NCBI RefSeq assembly: GCF_002252505.1
Contig: NZ_NNRL01000164.1
Location: 62,001 to 126,000, forward strand
DNA from: Brucella grignonensis
GTDB taxonomy: Bacteria; Pseudomonadota; Alphaproteobacteria; Rhizobiales; Rhizobiaceae
Length of the DNA stretch: 64,000 nucleotides
Reading direction: 5' to 3'
Below the pieces are notes generated by a model, which was given only the letters and a program-made list of their open reading frames with translations, was not told where the DNA came from and did not search any database. Of this stretch, positions 34,902 to 43,823 are shown in pieces (the first letter of the stretch is position 1; each line of letters opens with the position of its first letter). Made by a program: the position numbers and the translations under genes.

Positions 34902-36101
34902 TCAATTGTTGGCTTCAACGCCAACTTTCAAAAGCTGTATGATTTTCGTTGGATCGAGCGAAGCGGTCGCAACGATGGATGCGAAGCTAACCGACTGCTC
35001 AGGCGATGCGGAAATGGTCAGCGACTTTGGATCGTCGAAGTACTTTTCAGCTGCGGTCTTGAGCTGCTGAGCAAATTCAGGGTTCTTGAGCTGTGTTGCC
35101 ATCAGCGGAACCATCATCTTCAGCTGTTGACCCAGCTGTTTGCCATCCGCACCCTGCTGCTTGCCGTAATATTCGAGCAGTTTCTGCGTCAGTGTTTCGT
35201 TATCGAAACGGATTGTCAGGTTCTTGAGGCTCAGCTGTTCAGCCAGACCGAGAAGTGCCAAGCCAGCGGCATCTTTCTCCGCATCAGCCTTGGTCATGCT
35301 TTCCTGTGTCTTCTGCAGAGCTTCGACGAAGGACAGATCATAGCCGTCGATGGCGCCTGTCAGATCGATCTTGCCGAGTTCTTCGGCATTGATTTCAAAC
35401 TGATCCAACGTCGCATTGCCGGAAGTTGGCTGCCATGTGCCCTTCGAATTGATCGAACCTTTGAGTGCGTTCATATCGAGAGGCGCGAGCGGGTTCTTGC
35501 CGTTCTTCTCGAAAACTGCATCGATATCGGCGATTGTCAGCGCGTAGTCGATCTTTTCGGTCTTGTTGGCCGAGTTCAGCGTCACTTCCATGCCCTTGAT
35601 CAGAGCGCCATCTTTGCCTGGAGTGCCAACCGAAAACTCGTCGATCTTCATCTTGTCGTAGAAGACCATCTTGGCGAGCGCGCCTTCGGCTTTCTCGGAT
35701 GGAAGAATAACGTTCTCCATCGAAATGCCTTTGATCGTGACCTTATCGTTCTTGTCCGCGCCTTCAGGAGCGAAGTCCATATCTGCAACCGAAACTTTTT
35801 CGATGCTATAGCCGCCTTCTGGCGTGTCCTGCACGTTTTCGAGCGTTATATCGCCGACAGGTGTCGCGCTGTCAGAAACGGTAGGCAGCTTGATTGTTGT
35901 GCCTTTGAGCAAAATGTTGTCGCCGTCAGCCTGAACTTCGGCGAAGTTCAGCTCTCCGCCCTGCTTTGTATAGAGGGCCTTGACGCGCTCAGCGACTGCA
36001 TTTGCATCTGCAGCCATTGCCGCACTGCCAAGAACAAGCGAGAGGGCGGTACTTGCTGCGAAGACGCGCGCGGCCTGCTTGCTAACAACGAAAACCTTCA
36101 T
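34902..36101 (-). CDS. Periplasmic protein of unknown function
   Basis: 399 residues with a signal peptide (MKVFVVSKQAARVFAASTAL SLVLGSAAMAA-D). The mature part is a long series of beta-strand-like segments with repeated I-x-L-x-N / V-x-I-x pattern (GDITLENVQDTPEGGYSIEK, VTIKGISMENVILPSEK, FEINAEELGKIDLTGAIDGY, LSLKNLTIRFDNETLTQKLL), suggesting an elongated beta structure as in lipid-transfer or adhesin-like periplasmic proteins. No cysteine in the mature part. I do not recognise a named family; such proteins are common in Rhizobiales. Standalone gene upstream of parC, divergent from it. Confidence 0.8.
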   Translation of the reverse strand: MKVFVVSKQAARVFAASTALSLVLGSAAMAADANAVAERVKALYTKQGGELNFAEVQADGDNILLKGTTIKLPTVSDSATPVGDITLENVQDTPEGGYSIEKVSVADMDFAPEGADKNDKVTIKGISMENVILPSEKAEGALAKMVFYDKMKIDEFSVGTPGKDGALIKGMEVTLNSANKTEKIDYALTIADIDAVFEKNGKNPLAPLDMNALKGSINSKGTWQPTSGNATLDQFEINAEELGKIDLTGAIDGYDLSFVEALQKTQESMTKADAEKDAAGLALLGLAEQLSLKNLTIRFDNETLTQKLLEYYGKQQGADGKQLGQQLKMMVPLMATQLKNPEFAQQLKTAAEKYFDDPKSLTISASPEQSVSFASIVATASLDPTKIIQLLKVGVEANN

Positions 36102-36313
36102 TTATTGGCTCCTGATCATTTGGTAAATTTTAGATAGCCTTCATAAGCCTTTACGCAAGGAAAAACAGCCTGTTTCATTCGTTACGTATAAGTTGTGGAG
36201 AAAACATCCACAATTCCTCTATAGATGCTGAATGACGGCAATATTGCGACGAATGTACTGGATTGGTTCTCATCGCTACTTGCTGACGAATCGCGCAATT
36301 GGTACTGAGAACT

Positions 36314-38626
36314 ATGGGTAAAAGTCTGATTCCGCCGGGCGACGGCGAAGAACATATCGAACGGGTCGATCTTAAGTCGGCCCTCGAGGAGCGTTACCTC
36401 GCTTATGCGCTGTCCACGATCATGCATCGTGCGCTGCCGGACGTGCGCGACGGTTTGAAGCCAGTGCATCGCCGCATCATGCACGCCATGCGCCTGTTAC
36501 GACTCAATCCCGATCAGGCTTACGCAAAATGCGCGCGTATCGTCGGTGACGTTATGGGTAAATTCCACCCACACGGCGACGCCTCGATTTACGATGCGCT
36601 TGTGCGTCTGGCGCAGGATTTTGCCGTGCGTTATCCGCTCGTGGACGGGCAAGGCAATTTCGGCAATATCGATGGCGATAATGCGGCTGCGATGCGTTAT
36701 ACCGAAGCGCGTATGACCGAGGTCGCGACGCTGCTTCTTGAAGGCATCACCGAAAACGCTATCGACTTTCGTCCGACTTATAACGAAGAAGACGAAGAGC
36801 CCATCGTCCTTCCGGGTGCATTCCCGAACCTGCTTGCCAACGGATCGGCCGGTATCGCGGTGGGTATGGCCACCAATATTCCGCCGCATAACGTGGCGGA
36901 ACTTTGCTCGTCGGCGCTCTATCTCATCAATCATCCCGAAGCGACTGTTGAAGAACTCGTCACTTCGCCGGAACAATGGGAAGAGCTGAGGAAGGAAGCG
37001 GAAAGCGATCCGGCAGCACTTTTGAAGTGCAAGGTGCGCGGTCCGGATTTCCCGACTGGCGGCATTCTGGTTGAAGACCATGCCAACATCGTTGAAGCCT
37101 ATCGCACCGGGCGAGGTTCTTTCCGCGCACGCGCGCGCTGGCATAAGGAAGAGGGCAATCGCGGAACCTGGGTTATCGTCGTCACCGAGATCCCATATCA
37201 GGTTCAGAAATCGCGCCTGATCGAGAAGATTGCGGAGCTGCTTCTCGCAAAGAAGCTGCCGCTGCTCGATGATATTCGTGATGAGTCGGCTGAAGATATT
37301 CGCATCGTTCTGGAACCGAAGAACCGCACGGTCGATCCTGAACTGCTGATGGAATCGCTTTTCAAGCTGACCGAGCTTGAGAATCGCGTTTCGCTCAACA
37401 TGAACGTGCTCTCGCACGGCAAAGTGCCGAATGTTCTCTCACTGGGCTGCGTGCTCAAGGAATGGCTTGAACACCGCAAGGAAGTGCTGGTTCGCCGTTC
37501 CGAATACCGTCTGGCAGAAATCGAAAAGCGGCTGGAAATCCTTGGCGGTTTCCTGAAGGCCTATCTCAATCTTGATGAAGTCATCCGCATCATTCGTGAA
37601 GAGGATGAACCGAAACAGGAGCTGATGCGGTTCTTTGATCTGACGGATAATCAGGCCGAAGCGATCCTCAACATGCGCCTGCGTTCCTTGCGCAAACTTG
37701 AAGAATTTGAAATTCGCAAAGAATTTGACGGTCTGACTGCCGAGAAGGCGGATCTTGAAGGTCTGCTTGCGTCAGGCACGCGCCAGTGGAAGAAGATCAG
37801 CACGGAAATCAAAGCCGTCCGCGAAAAATTTGGTCCTGAAACCAAACTCGGCAAGCGTCGCAGTACCTTTGCCGATGCGCCAAGCCATGATCTCGAAGAC
37901 ATTCATCAGGCGATGATCGAGCGTGAGCCGGTCACGATTGTTGTGTCTGAAAAGGGCTGGCTGCGCGCGATGAAGGGCCATCTGGCCGATTTCTCCACGC
38001 TGGCTTTCAAGGAAGGCGATAAGCTCAAGCTCGCTTTCCATGCTGAGACGACTGACAAGCTGCTGTTTTTCACGACAGGTGGCAAGTTCTTCACCATTGG
38101 TGCGAACACGCTTCCGGGCGGACGCGGTCATGGCGAACCGATCCGTATCCTCGTTGATATGGAAAATGATCAGGATATCCTGACGGCCTTCGTTCACGAT
38201 CCACAGGCCAAGCTTCTGCTTGTATCGCATGAAGGCAATGGCTTCATTGTGTCTGAGAATGAAGCTGTCGCCAATACCCGCAAGGGTAAGCAGGTGATGA
38301 ATGTGAAGGCGCCAGATGAAGCCAAGCTTTGCCAGCGCATTTCGGGCGATCACATTGCGGTCGTGGGCGAGAACCGGAAGATGGTCGTCTTCCCGCTTTC
38401 GGACATTCCTGAAATGACACGCGGCAAGGGCGTTCGCTTGCAGAAGTATAAGGACGGCGGCGTGTCAGATGTCCGTACCTTCGCGATCGGCGACGGTCTG
38501 TCGTGGCAGGATTCAGCAGATCGCACCTTCAATCGCAGCAAGGAAGAGCTTGTCGAGTGGATTGCGGCCCGTGCTTCTGCTGGGCGTCTGGTGCCCAAGG
38601 GGTTCCCGCGTTCGGGCAAATTCTAA
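36314..38626 (+). CDS. parC: DNA topoisomerase IV subunit A
   Basis: 770 residues from [20 protein letters not shown]. Decatenates daughter chromosomes with ParE. Winged-helix and tower: [20 protein letters not shown], catalytic Tyr in [15 protein letters not shown], and [18 protein letters not shown]. The short C-terminal beta-pinwheel (about 500-770, e.g. [20 protein letters not shown]) and its low number of blades separate it from GyrA. The quinolone region reads [19 protein letters not shown]: Ala at the E. coli Ser80 position and Asp at Glu84. Confidence 0.95.
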   Translation: MGKSLIPPGDGEEHIERVDLKSALEERYLAYALSTIMHRALPDVRDGLKPVHRRIMHAMRLLRLNPDQAYAKCARIVGDVMGKFHPHGDASIYDALVRLAQDFAVRYPLVDGQGNFGNIDGDNAAAMRYTEARMTEVATLLLEGITENAIDFRPTYNEEDEEPIVLPGAFPNLLANGSAGIAVGMATNIPPHNVAELCSSALYLINHPEATVEELVTSPEQWEELRKEAESDPAALLKCKVRGPDFPTGGILVEDHANIVEAYRTGRGSFRARARWHKEEGNRGTWVIVVTEIPYQVQKSRLIEKIAELLLAKKLPLLDDIRDESAEDIRIVLEPKNRTVDPELLMESLFKLTELENRVSLNMNVLSHGKVPNVLSLGCVLKEWLEHRKEVLVRRSEYRLAEIEKRLEILGGFLKAYLNLDEVIRIIREEDEPKQELMRFFDLTDNQAEAILNMRLRSLRKLEEFEIRKEFDGLTAEKADLEGLLASGTRQWKKISTEIKAVREKFGPETKLGKRRSTFADAPSHDLEDIHQAMIEREPVTIVVSEKGWLRAMKGHLADFSTLAFKEGDKLKLAFHAETTDKLLFFTTGGKFFTIGANTLPGGRGHGEPIRILVDMENDQDILTAFVHDPQAKLLLVSHEGNGFIVSENEAVANTRKGKQVMNVKAPDEAKLCQRISGDHIAVVGENRKMVVFPLSDIPEMTRGKGVRLQKYKDGGVSDVRTFAIGDGLSWQDSADRTFNRSKEELVEWIAARASAGRLVPKGFPRSGKF

Positions 38627-38641
38627 GGTTCTGCTCAAATA

Positions 38642-38667
38642 AAAAAGGCGGCATATGCCGCCTTTTT
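38642..38667. terminator. Bidirectional intrinsic terminator
   Basis: AAAAAGGCGGCA-TATGCCGCCTTTTT, 12-13 bp stem between convergent parC and bpt. Confidence 0.9.
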
Positions 38668-38671
38668 GTTT

Positions 38672-39421
38672 CTAGCCCTCAAATTTCTGCCAGCCGCGCG
38701 GGCCGAGATGCTCCTGCGGCCTGAAGCGCGTCTTATATTGCATCTTGCGCGATCCCTCGACCCAATAGCCGAGATAGACATGGGGAAGGCCAGCAGCGCG
38801 TGCGCGCTGGATATGATCGAGGATCATGAAAGTTCCGAGCGAACGCTCGTGCATATGCGGCGTGAAGAATGAATAGACCATAGACAGGCCGTCTGCCATC
38901 ACGTCGGTAAGGGCTACCGCAATCAGCTCTCCATCACCCTTGGCGCTGATAAAACTATCCGGCCCGCGTCTACGATATTCGATGATCTGCGTATTGACGT
39001 GGGTGTCTTCGACCATCATCGCATAATCAAGCACCGTCATATCGGACATGCCGCCGGAGTGGTGACGGGCATCCAGATAATCCCGGAACAGGGCATATTG
39101 TTCGGTGCTTGGCTGTGCCTTGTGCGGGCGGCCGATCAGATCGCGATTATGGTTCCAGACCCGGCGCATACTCCGGTTCATCTCAAATTCGCCCGTCAGG
39201 ATACGCACAGAAACGCAGGCGCGACATAGTTCACAGGCTGGGCGATAGGCAATGTTCTGAGAACGACGAAAGCCGCCTTGTGTCAACAGATCATTGATCT
39301 CGCTGGCTTTGTCGCCGACGAGGTGCGTAAACACTTTCCGCTCCAGCTGACCTTCAAGATAAGGGCAGGGCGATGGAGCCGTCAGAAAGAACTGCGGAGA
39401 CTGTTGCGGTTGATGGGTCAT
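38672..39421 (-). CDS. bpt: Aspartate/glutamate leucyltransferase (Bpt, ATE-like)
   Basis: 249 residues. Transfers Leu from Leu-tRNA to proteins with N-terminal Asp or Glu, feeding the ClpS/ClpAP N-end rule pathway. The ATE-type N-domain has the paired cysteines in [15 protein letters not shown], and the C-domain ends with [20 protein letters not shown], both family signatures; [14 protein letters not shown] is the usual N-terminal block with an additional Cys. Monocistronic; shares the terminator with parC. Confidence 0.93.
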   Translation of the reverse strand: MTHQPQQSPQFFLTAPSPCPYLEGQLERKVFTHLVGDKASEINDLLTQGGFRRSQNIAYRPACELCRACVSVRILTGEFEMNRSMRRVWNHNRDLIGRPHKAQPSTEQYALFRDYLDARHHSGGMSDMTVLDYAMMVEDTHVNTQIIEYRRRGPDSFISAKGDGELIAVALTDVMADGLSMVYSFFTPHMHERSLGTFMILDHIQRARAAGLPHVYLGYWVEGSRKMQYKTRFRPQEHLGPRGWQKFEG

Positions 39422-39463
39422 TCAATATCCACGAAACGGCAATACCGAACCATCACGATGAGT

Positions 39464-39521
39464 TATTTTATACATGTCTTCGTCCCAAAACCGGTTCCCA
39501 CTTTGGGGAGACATGCTCTAA
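39464..39521. repeat. Palindromic repeat, second subfamily (partial)
   Basis: Read on the minus strand: TAGAGCATGTCTCCCCAAAG then TGGGAACCGGTTTTGGGACG and AAGACATGTATAAAA. Matches the left module at 52630 (AAGTGGGAACC...GAAGACATGTGTAAAA) rather than the CCCGAAAAGTGTGAAACGG type. Confidence 0.75.
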
Positions 39522-39528
39522 AGATTGA

Positions 39529-39570
39529 GCCGGCTGCACAAAACGTCAATAGACATTTTGTGCAGCCGGC
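39529..39570. terminator. Long GC-rich hairpin
   Basis: GCCGGCTGCACAAAA / TTTTGTGCAGCCGGC: 15-bp perfect stem, 12-base loop, 25 bases past the RDD stop. A T-run of eight follows on the plus side, while the minus side (the direction of the RDD gene) has only TCAATCTTT. So it is either a poor terminator for RDD or stops plus-strand transcription. Confidence 0.7.
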
Positions 39571-39593
39571 CCTGAATTTTTTTGATGCTTGAT

Positions 39594-40064
39594 TTAGCGG
39601 TCCGAACGGATGACTGCTGTTCCAAGCAAGAGGTCGTGCACCGTGCGCTTACGGTCAATCACCAGTGTAGCCAACAGAATGAACGGCGTAAGCACGACAT
39701 TCAGGCCCCAGAACAGGACCGTGTGAACCACCGCCAGCATAGGGTCAACTGTACCGCCTTCAAGGCGAACCAGCTTGATATTCATCATCTGCATACCCTT
39801 GGTGGCCTGCTGAGGCCCGCCGAGTGTGCGCGATATATAAAACAAAGCGACAACCGGGAACATGATGGCATAGAGCGCCCATCCCAACGAGAGGGTGACA
39901 ATGCCCAGAATGAAGATCACGATTGCCACTGGAATGCAGAGCAAAAAGACGATCAGATAGTCGATGAGGAAAGCCATGATACGGCGTGTACGTACGCCTT
40001 CAAAAAATGCGCGGCTTTCGTAACGCGGCCCCATTATTTCGCCGTGCAGAATATGGTCGGACAT
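39594..40064 (-). CDS. RDD-family membrane protein
   Basis: 156 residues with three to four membrane helices. RDD motif region: YESRAFFEGVRTRRIMAFLI DYLIVFLLCIPVAI (Arg ... Asp-Asp-type start), second helix pair LGWALYAIMFPVVALFYISR, the conserved GGPQQATKGMQMMNIKLVRL, and the last helix ending LLATLVIDRKRTVHDLLLGTAV, which is the family's C-terminal signature. Function unknown; possibly ion transport. Upstream of it lies hemB on the same strand, 127 bases away. Confidence 0.9.
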   Translation of the reverse strand: MSDHILHGEIMGPRYESRAFFEGVRTRRIMAFLIDYLIVFLLCIPVAIVIFILGIVTLSLGWALYAIMFPVVALFYISRTLGGPQQATKGMQMMNIKLVRLEGGTVDPMLAVVHTVLFWGLNVVLTPFILLATLVIDRKRTVHDLLLGTAVIRSDR

Positions 40065-40190
40065 TGTCCCTTCCAGTCGTTAAAACGAGAAGCGTCCGGA
40101 AAATAAACCCGTCCGCTGTCCCGCACTACGCGGAACAGTCTCAAGGTGGTGTATGAAACCGGCTATTTCAAGGAAGCGGTGTTTCGGAAT

Positions 40191-41234
40191 TTAGTTCTGG
40201 CTTTTCAGCTTTTCAGCCACTTCCATCGCAAAATAAGTCAGAATGCCATCACAGCCAGCGCGCTTGAAAGCCAAGAGGCTTTCCATCATGACCTTCTCTT
40301 CGTCGATCCAGCCATTCATGCCCGCAGCCTTGATCATCGAATATTCGCCCGATACCTGATAGGCATAAGTCGGTAGACGGAACGTGTTTTTCAGGCGATG
40401 GATGATGTCGAGGTAAGGCATGCCGGGCTTGACCATCAGCATGTCAGCGCCTTCAGCCACGTCCTGTTCGGCCTCGCGCACCGCTTCGTCTGGATTTGCT
40501 GGGTCGATGTAATAGGTCTTCTTGTCGCCCTTCAGCAGACCAGCTGTTCCGATTGCATCGCGATATGGGCCATAGAAGGCGGATGCGAATTTGGTCGCAT
40601 AGGACATGATCGGCACATGGTTGAAGCCATGGGCATCCAACGCCTGACGAATAGCGCCGATACGGCCATCCATCATGTCGGACGGTGCGATAACGTCTGC
40701 ACCGGCTTCCGCCTGTGCGAGCGCACCGCGCACAACCATCGCAACCGATTCATCATTGATGATTTCGCCATTGCGCAAAATGCCATCATGACCGTGCGTC
40801 GTGAATGGATCGAGTGCTGCATCGGTAATGATACCGATTTCCGGCACTTCCTTCTTGATCGCACGCACGGCGCGGTTGATCAGATTGTCCGGACTTGCAA
40901 CGAAAGCGCCGTCCTCTGTCTTTACTTCTGCCTTTTCGCGCGGGAAGGGCGCAATCGCCGGAATGCCAAGCTTGGCAGCCTTCTCGGCCATGCGCACAGC
41001 CATATCAACCGAATAGCGCTCAACGCCTGGCATGGCATCTACGGGTTCGCTGACGTTAGTTCCGTAAGTCAGGAAGAATGGCAGGATCAGATCGTTCACG
41101 GTCAGATGAGTTTCCTGCACCAATCTTCGCGACCAATCGGCTTTGCGCATGCGGCGCAGGCGACGGCCTCCCGTCACATCATCAACGTGACCAGAAATGT
41201 TGGCAGAAGAAATGTTGGACAAACGATCAGTCAT
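40191..41234 (-). CDS. hemB: Delta-aminolevulinic acid dehydratase, Mg-dependent type
   Basis: 347 residues. Joins two ALA molecules to porphobilinogen. Schiff-base lysines are in MSYATKFASAFYGPYRDA and MLMVKPGMPYLDI. The active-site metal region reads DAALDPFTTHGHDGIL; zinc-type enzymes have three cysteines here, whereas this has Ala/Asp/Asp, the magnesium/zinc-independent type common in alphaproteobacteria. The N-terminal arm (first 40 residues) needed for octamers is present. Divergent from the hydrolase at 41404. Confidence 0.96.
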   Translation of the reverse strand: MTDRLSNISSANISGHVDDVTGGRRLRRMRKADWSRRLVQETHLTVNDLILPFFLTYGTNVSEPVDAMPGVERYSVDMAVRMAEKAAKLGIPAIAPFPREKAEVKTEDGAFVASPDNLINRAVRAIKKEVPEIGIITDAALDPFTTHGHDGILRNGEIINDESVAMVVRGALAQAEAGADVIAPSDMMDGRIGAIRQALDAHGFNHVPIMSYATKFASAFYGPYRDAIGTAGLLKGDKKTYYIDPANPDEAVREAEQDVAEGADMLMVKPGMPYLDIIHRLKNTFRLPTYAYQVSGEYSMIKAAGMNGWIDEEKVMMESLLAFKRAGCDGILTYFAMEVAEKLKSQN

Positions 41235-41403
41235 GGAAACGTTCCCGAGAGAATAAAGCTTGGGAATCTAACGGTTCGGAAGCTTGTTATCAGATGGGCA
41301 CGGTTTATCACGGGAAAAGTGGCTAATCCAAGCACAATGGCCTGTGCAGGATTGACGCGGGGCTTTTCAGTTTCTACCCATTTAATCAAACGGGAGAAAC
41401 GAC

Positions 41404-42453
41404 ATGCAGATTGACTTCGGCGGCGGCAGCGAAATCGCCTTTGAACGCAAGGGCAAGGCAGGGCTTGTCAAGCTAACGCGCACATCTGCGCTCAACGCGC
41501 TCACGCATAATATGATTCTTGCGCTCGACCGCGCGCTTCAGGCCTGGGAAACTGATCCAGACGTTGCCTGTGTCATTCTGGAAGGTGAGGGGCGTGCCTT
41601 CTGTGCCGGTGGCGACGTGGTTGCAGCCTATAAGGCGGGACAGAGCGGCACGCCTGCATTCGATTTTTTCCGTGACGAATATCGTCTCAATGCGCGTATT
41701 GGACGTTTTCCCAAGCCGTATATTTCGTTGTTGAACGGTATTGTGATGGGCGGAGGTGCAGGTATTTCTGTGCATGGTTCCCACCGTATCGTGACCGAAA
41801 ATACACTTTTCGCGATGCCTGAAACCGGAATTGGATTTTTCCCGGACGTCGGTGGAAGTGCTTTCCTTCCGCATCTGCATGACAATTTCGGATATTATCT
41901 GGCGCTGACTGGAAATCGCGTTCGCTGGGGCGATTGCCTGCAAAGCGGTATTGCTACCCATGCCGTCGCTGTAAATGACCTTGATGATCTGCGTGACGAT
42001 CTCATCGCAACTGGAGATGTCAATACGGCATTGGCACGCTGTCAGTATCCAGATTTTGAAACTCCTGTGGAAATGCGGCAGTTAATTGAAGCGTGTTTTG
42101 CTCACGCTACACTTGCTGAATGTGTTGCAGCTCTGGAAAAGTCGGCCGCAGCTGGCAGCAAGCATGCCAACGATATTCTTACTGTTCTTGCAACACGTTC
42201 GCCGACAAGTGTCGCGGTCACGTTTCGCCAGGTTGCCGATGGGCGGACTCTTGATCTGGATGATTGTATGCGAATGGAATATCGCATTGTGTCGCGTATG
42301 CTTGCGGGACATGATTTTTACGAAGGCGTGCGGGCTGTCCTGATCGACAAGGATGGTGCGCCTGCCTGGAAGCCAGCTTCAATCGAAGATGTGAAGCCGG
42401 AAATGGTGAACGCGTATTTTGCAAATCTTGGCGAGAGGGAACTGAGCTTTTGA
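41404..42453 (+). CDS. Enoyl-CoA hydratase/isomerase family, 3-hydroxyisobutyryl-CoA hydrolase-like
   Basis: 349 residues. Crotonase fold with GEGRAFCAGGDVVAAYKAGQ (oxyanion loop 1) and LLNGIVMGGGAGISVHGSHR (oxyanion loop 2), then FAMPETGIGFFPDVGGSAFL, where the Glu and Asp match 3-hydroxyisobutyryl-CoA hydrolase of valine breakdown. The long C-terminal ECH_2 extension (PTSVAVTFRQVADGRTLDLD, DFYEGVRAVLIDKDGAPAWKP) supports this over a plain hydratase. GGGAG lies eight bases before the ATG. Its stop overlaps the start of the next gene (TGATG). Confidence 0.9.
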   Translation: MQIDFGGGSEIAFERKGKAGLVKLTRTSALNALTHNMILALDRALQAWETDPDVACVILEGEGRAFCAGGDVVAAYKAGQSGTPAFDFFRDEYRLNARIGRFPKPYISLLNGIVMGGGAGISVHGSHRIVTENTLFAMPETGIGFFPDVGGSAFLPHLHDNFGYYLALTGNRVRWGDCLQSGIATHAVAVNDLDDLRDDLIATGDVNTALARCQYPDFETPVEMRQLIEACFAHATLAECVAALEKSAAAGSKHANDILTVLATRSPTSVAVTFRQVADGRTLDLDDCMRMEYRIVSRMLAGHDFYEGVRAVLIDKDGAPAWKPASIEDVKPEMVNAYFANLGERELSF

Positions 42454-42899
42454 TGCGTCAGGATGAGTTGCACCAGCATCTACAGCCCAGTGGTGCCGAA
42501 TGGTCTTTTGTCTGGTTCATGCGGCTTATCGCATTGGCTGCTCTGGGCAGCGGTGTTTTTTACTGGATAAGATTGATCGGTATTCAGCCGGGATTGCTGT
42601 GGCGTTTCGATCTCATGCCATGGCAGTGGCAGACTGCATCCGTAGCACTTGCTCTTCTCATGCCCGTTGCAGCGACAGGCCTCTGGATGCGCGCCCCATG
42701 GGGTGCTGTATTGTGGTTTGTTGCAGCAATTGGCGAAATCGCTATCTATTCCGTCTTTGCGCGCCACTTTGAATATAAGCCGGTTACCGTCGGGTTTAAT
42801 GCAGTTTGCATCGTTGTCTATATCATTTTCCGTGTGGTGCTTTTCCTGGAGAAAAGGCGGCAATCACGTATGGGGCCACATATGGGAATTGCCAGCTGA
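42453..42899 (+). CDS. DUF6163-type small membrane protein
   Basis: 148 residues with four predicted helices: FVWFMRLIALAALGSGVFYW, ASVALALLMPVAATGLWM, AVLWFVAAIGEIAIYSVFA and VCIVVYIIFRVVLFLE. Basic C-terminal tail. Resembles the Rhizobiales family now called DUF6163; function unknown. It starts inside the hydrolase stop, so it is in the same operon and translationally coupled. Confidence 0.82.
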   Translation: MRQDELHQHLQPSGAEWSFVWFMRLIALAALGSGVFYWIRLIGIQPGLLWRFDLMPWQWQTASVALALLMPVAATGLWMRAPWGAVLWFVAAIGEIAIYSVFARHFEYKPVTVGFNAVCIVVYIIFRVVLFLEKRRQSRMGPHMGIAS

Positions 42900-43094
42900 A
42901 ATTATTGCCTAGTAACAGAACATTAAGCCTGAAACTGCATTTCCCTTGGTAAGCTACTGTTAAGGCTGACTTTTAATTCGAATTTTATGCATCTCTCCTA
43001 AAGTCCTCTCATGAACGGTGAGAAAATACACCGCATAAAACAGGACAAAGAGAGCGACCTCATGAAAGGTTGCTCCGACAGAGAGGCAAAAGAA

Positions 43095-43610
43095 ATGATC
43101 AATGCACAGCACAGAATGGATGCATCTGCTCCGCTTTTGAATCCCGAAGCAGCTCTCCGCACACTTTATCTCGAAGCTCTTCAGCTGGTTGAGCGCCTGC
43201 ATCGTCGTCTGCTCGACGTCATTAAGGACGAGTTCGACCGCAATGGCCGTAGCGATATCAATGCAACGCAAGCGTTGCTCCTGTTCAACATCGGTAATTC
43301 AGAACTGACGGCCGGGGAGCTGCGTTCGCGTGGCTATTATCTGGGCTCGAACGTCTCTTATAATCTCAAAAAGCTGGTCGAGATGGGTTTTATCCATCAC
43401 GAGCGTTCCAGCACCGACCGTCGCTCGGTTCGCGTCAGCCTGACAGACAAGGGCAACGAGATTGCTGATCAGGTACAGGCACTTTATCAGCGCCATATTG
43501 CTTCTATTGAACAGGTTGGTGGTATTCAGGTGGAAGAGTTCACAGCAATGAACCGTTCGCTCCAGCGTCTTGATCGCTTCTGGAATGACAGCATTGCTTA
43601 TCGACTCTGA
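43095..43610 (+). CDS. ldtR: MarR-family regulator LdtR
   Basis: 171 residues from MINAQHRMDA, chosen for GAGAGG eight bases upstream; the frame is open to 43011. A winged helix lies at about 60-130: NATQALLLFNIGNSELTAGE, LRSRGYYLGSNVSYNLKKLV (recognition helix), EMGFIHHERSSTDRRSVRVS (wing with DRR). In Liberibacter and Sinorhizobium the orthologue controls the L,D-transpeptidase gene ldtP and osmotic tolerance and is inhibited by small ligands. The transpeptidase gene follows directly here, supporting the assignment. Confidence 0.88.
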   Translation: MINAQHRMDASAPLLNPEAALRTLYLEALQLVERLHRRLLDVIKDEFDRNGRSDINATQALLLFNIGNSELTAGELRSRGYYLGSNVSYNLKKLVEMGFIHHERSSTDRRSVRVSLTDKGNEIADQVQALYQRHIASIEQVGGIQVEEFTAMNRSLQRLDRFWNDSIAYRL

Positions 43611-43823
43611 CAGGTTGTTGCAGAACGGTCACAATTGGTATGATTTGCGCATGGAACTTCATGATTGCGGGCTATTTCAGCATAGCCTGACTTGAAATCC
43701 GTCCGCCACGACATGAATAAGCCATAAAAAACGACATAAGCGAATATATACAGCGCATAATTTAGAGCTATCTGCAGATGTATCGCATCTGGGCGCAACC
43801 TGTTAGCCTTTGGGACCAAATCT

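Noticed and set aside
35127-36137. Long plus-strand frame (336 codons)
   Set aside because: Lies antisense to the periplasmic protein gene, which has a signal peptide and terminator; composition (many Cys, Arg, Leu) is that of a shadow frame.
40398-41414. Long plus-strand frame (338 codons)
   Set aside because: Antisense of hemB; rich in His, Cys and Arg with no recognisable domain.
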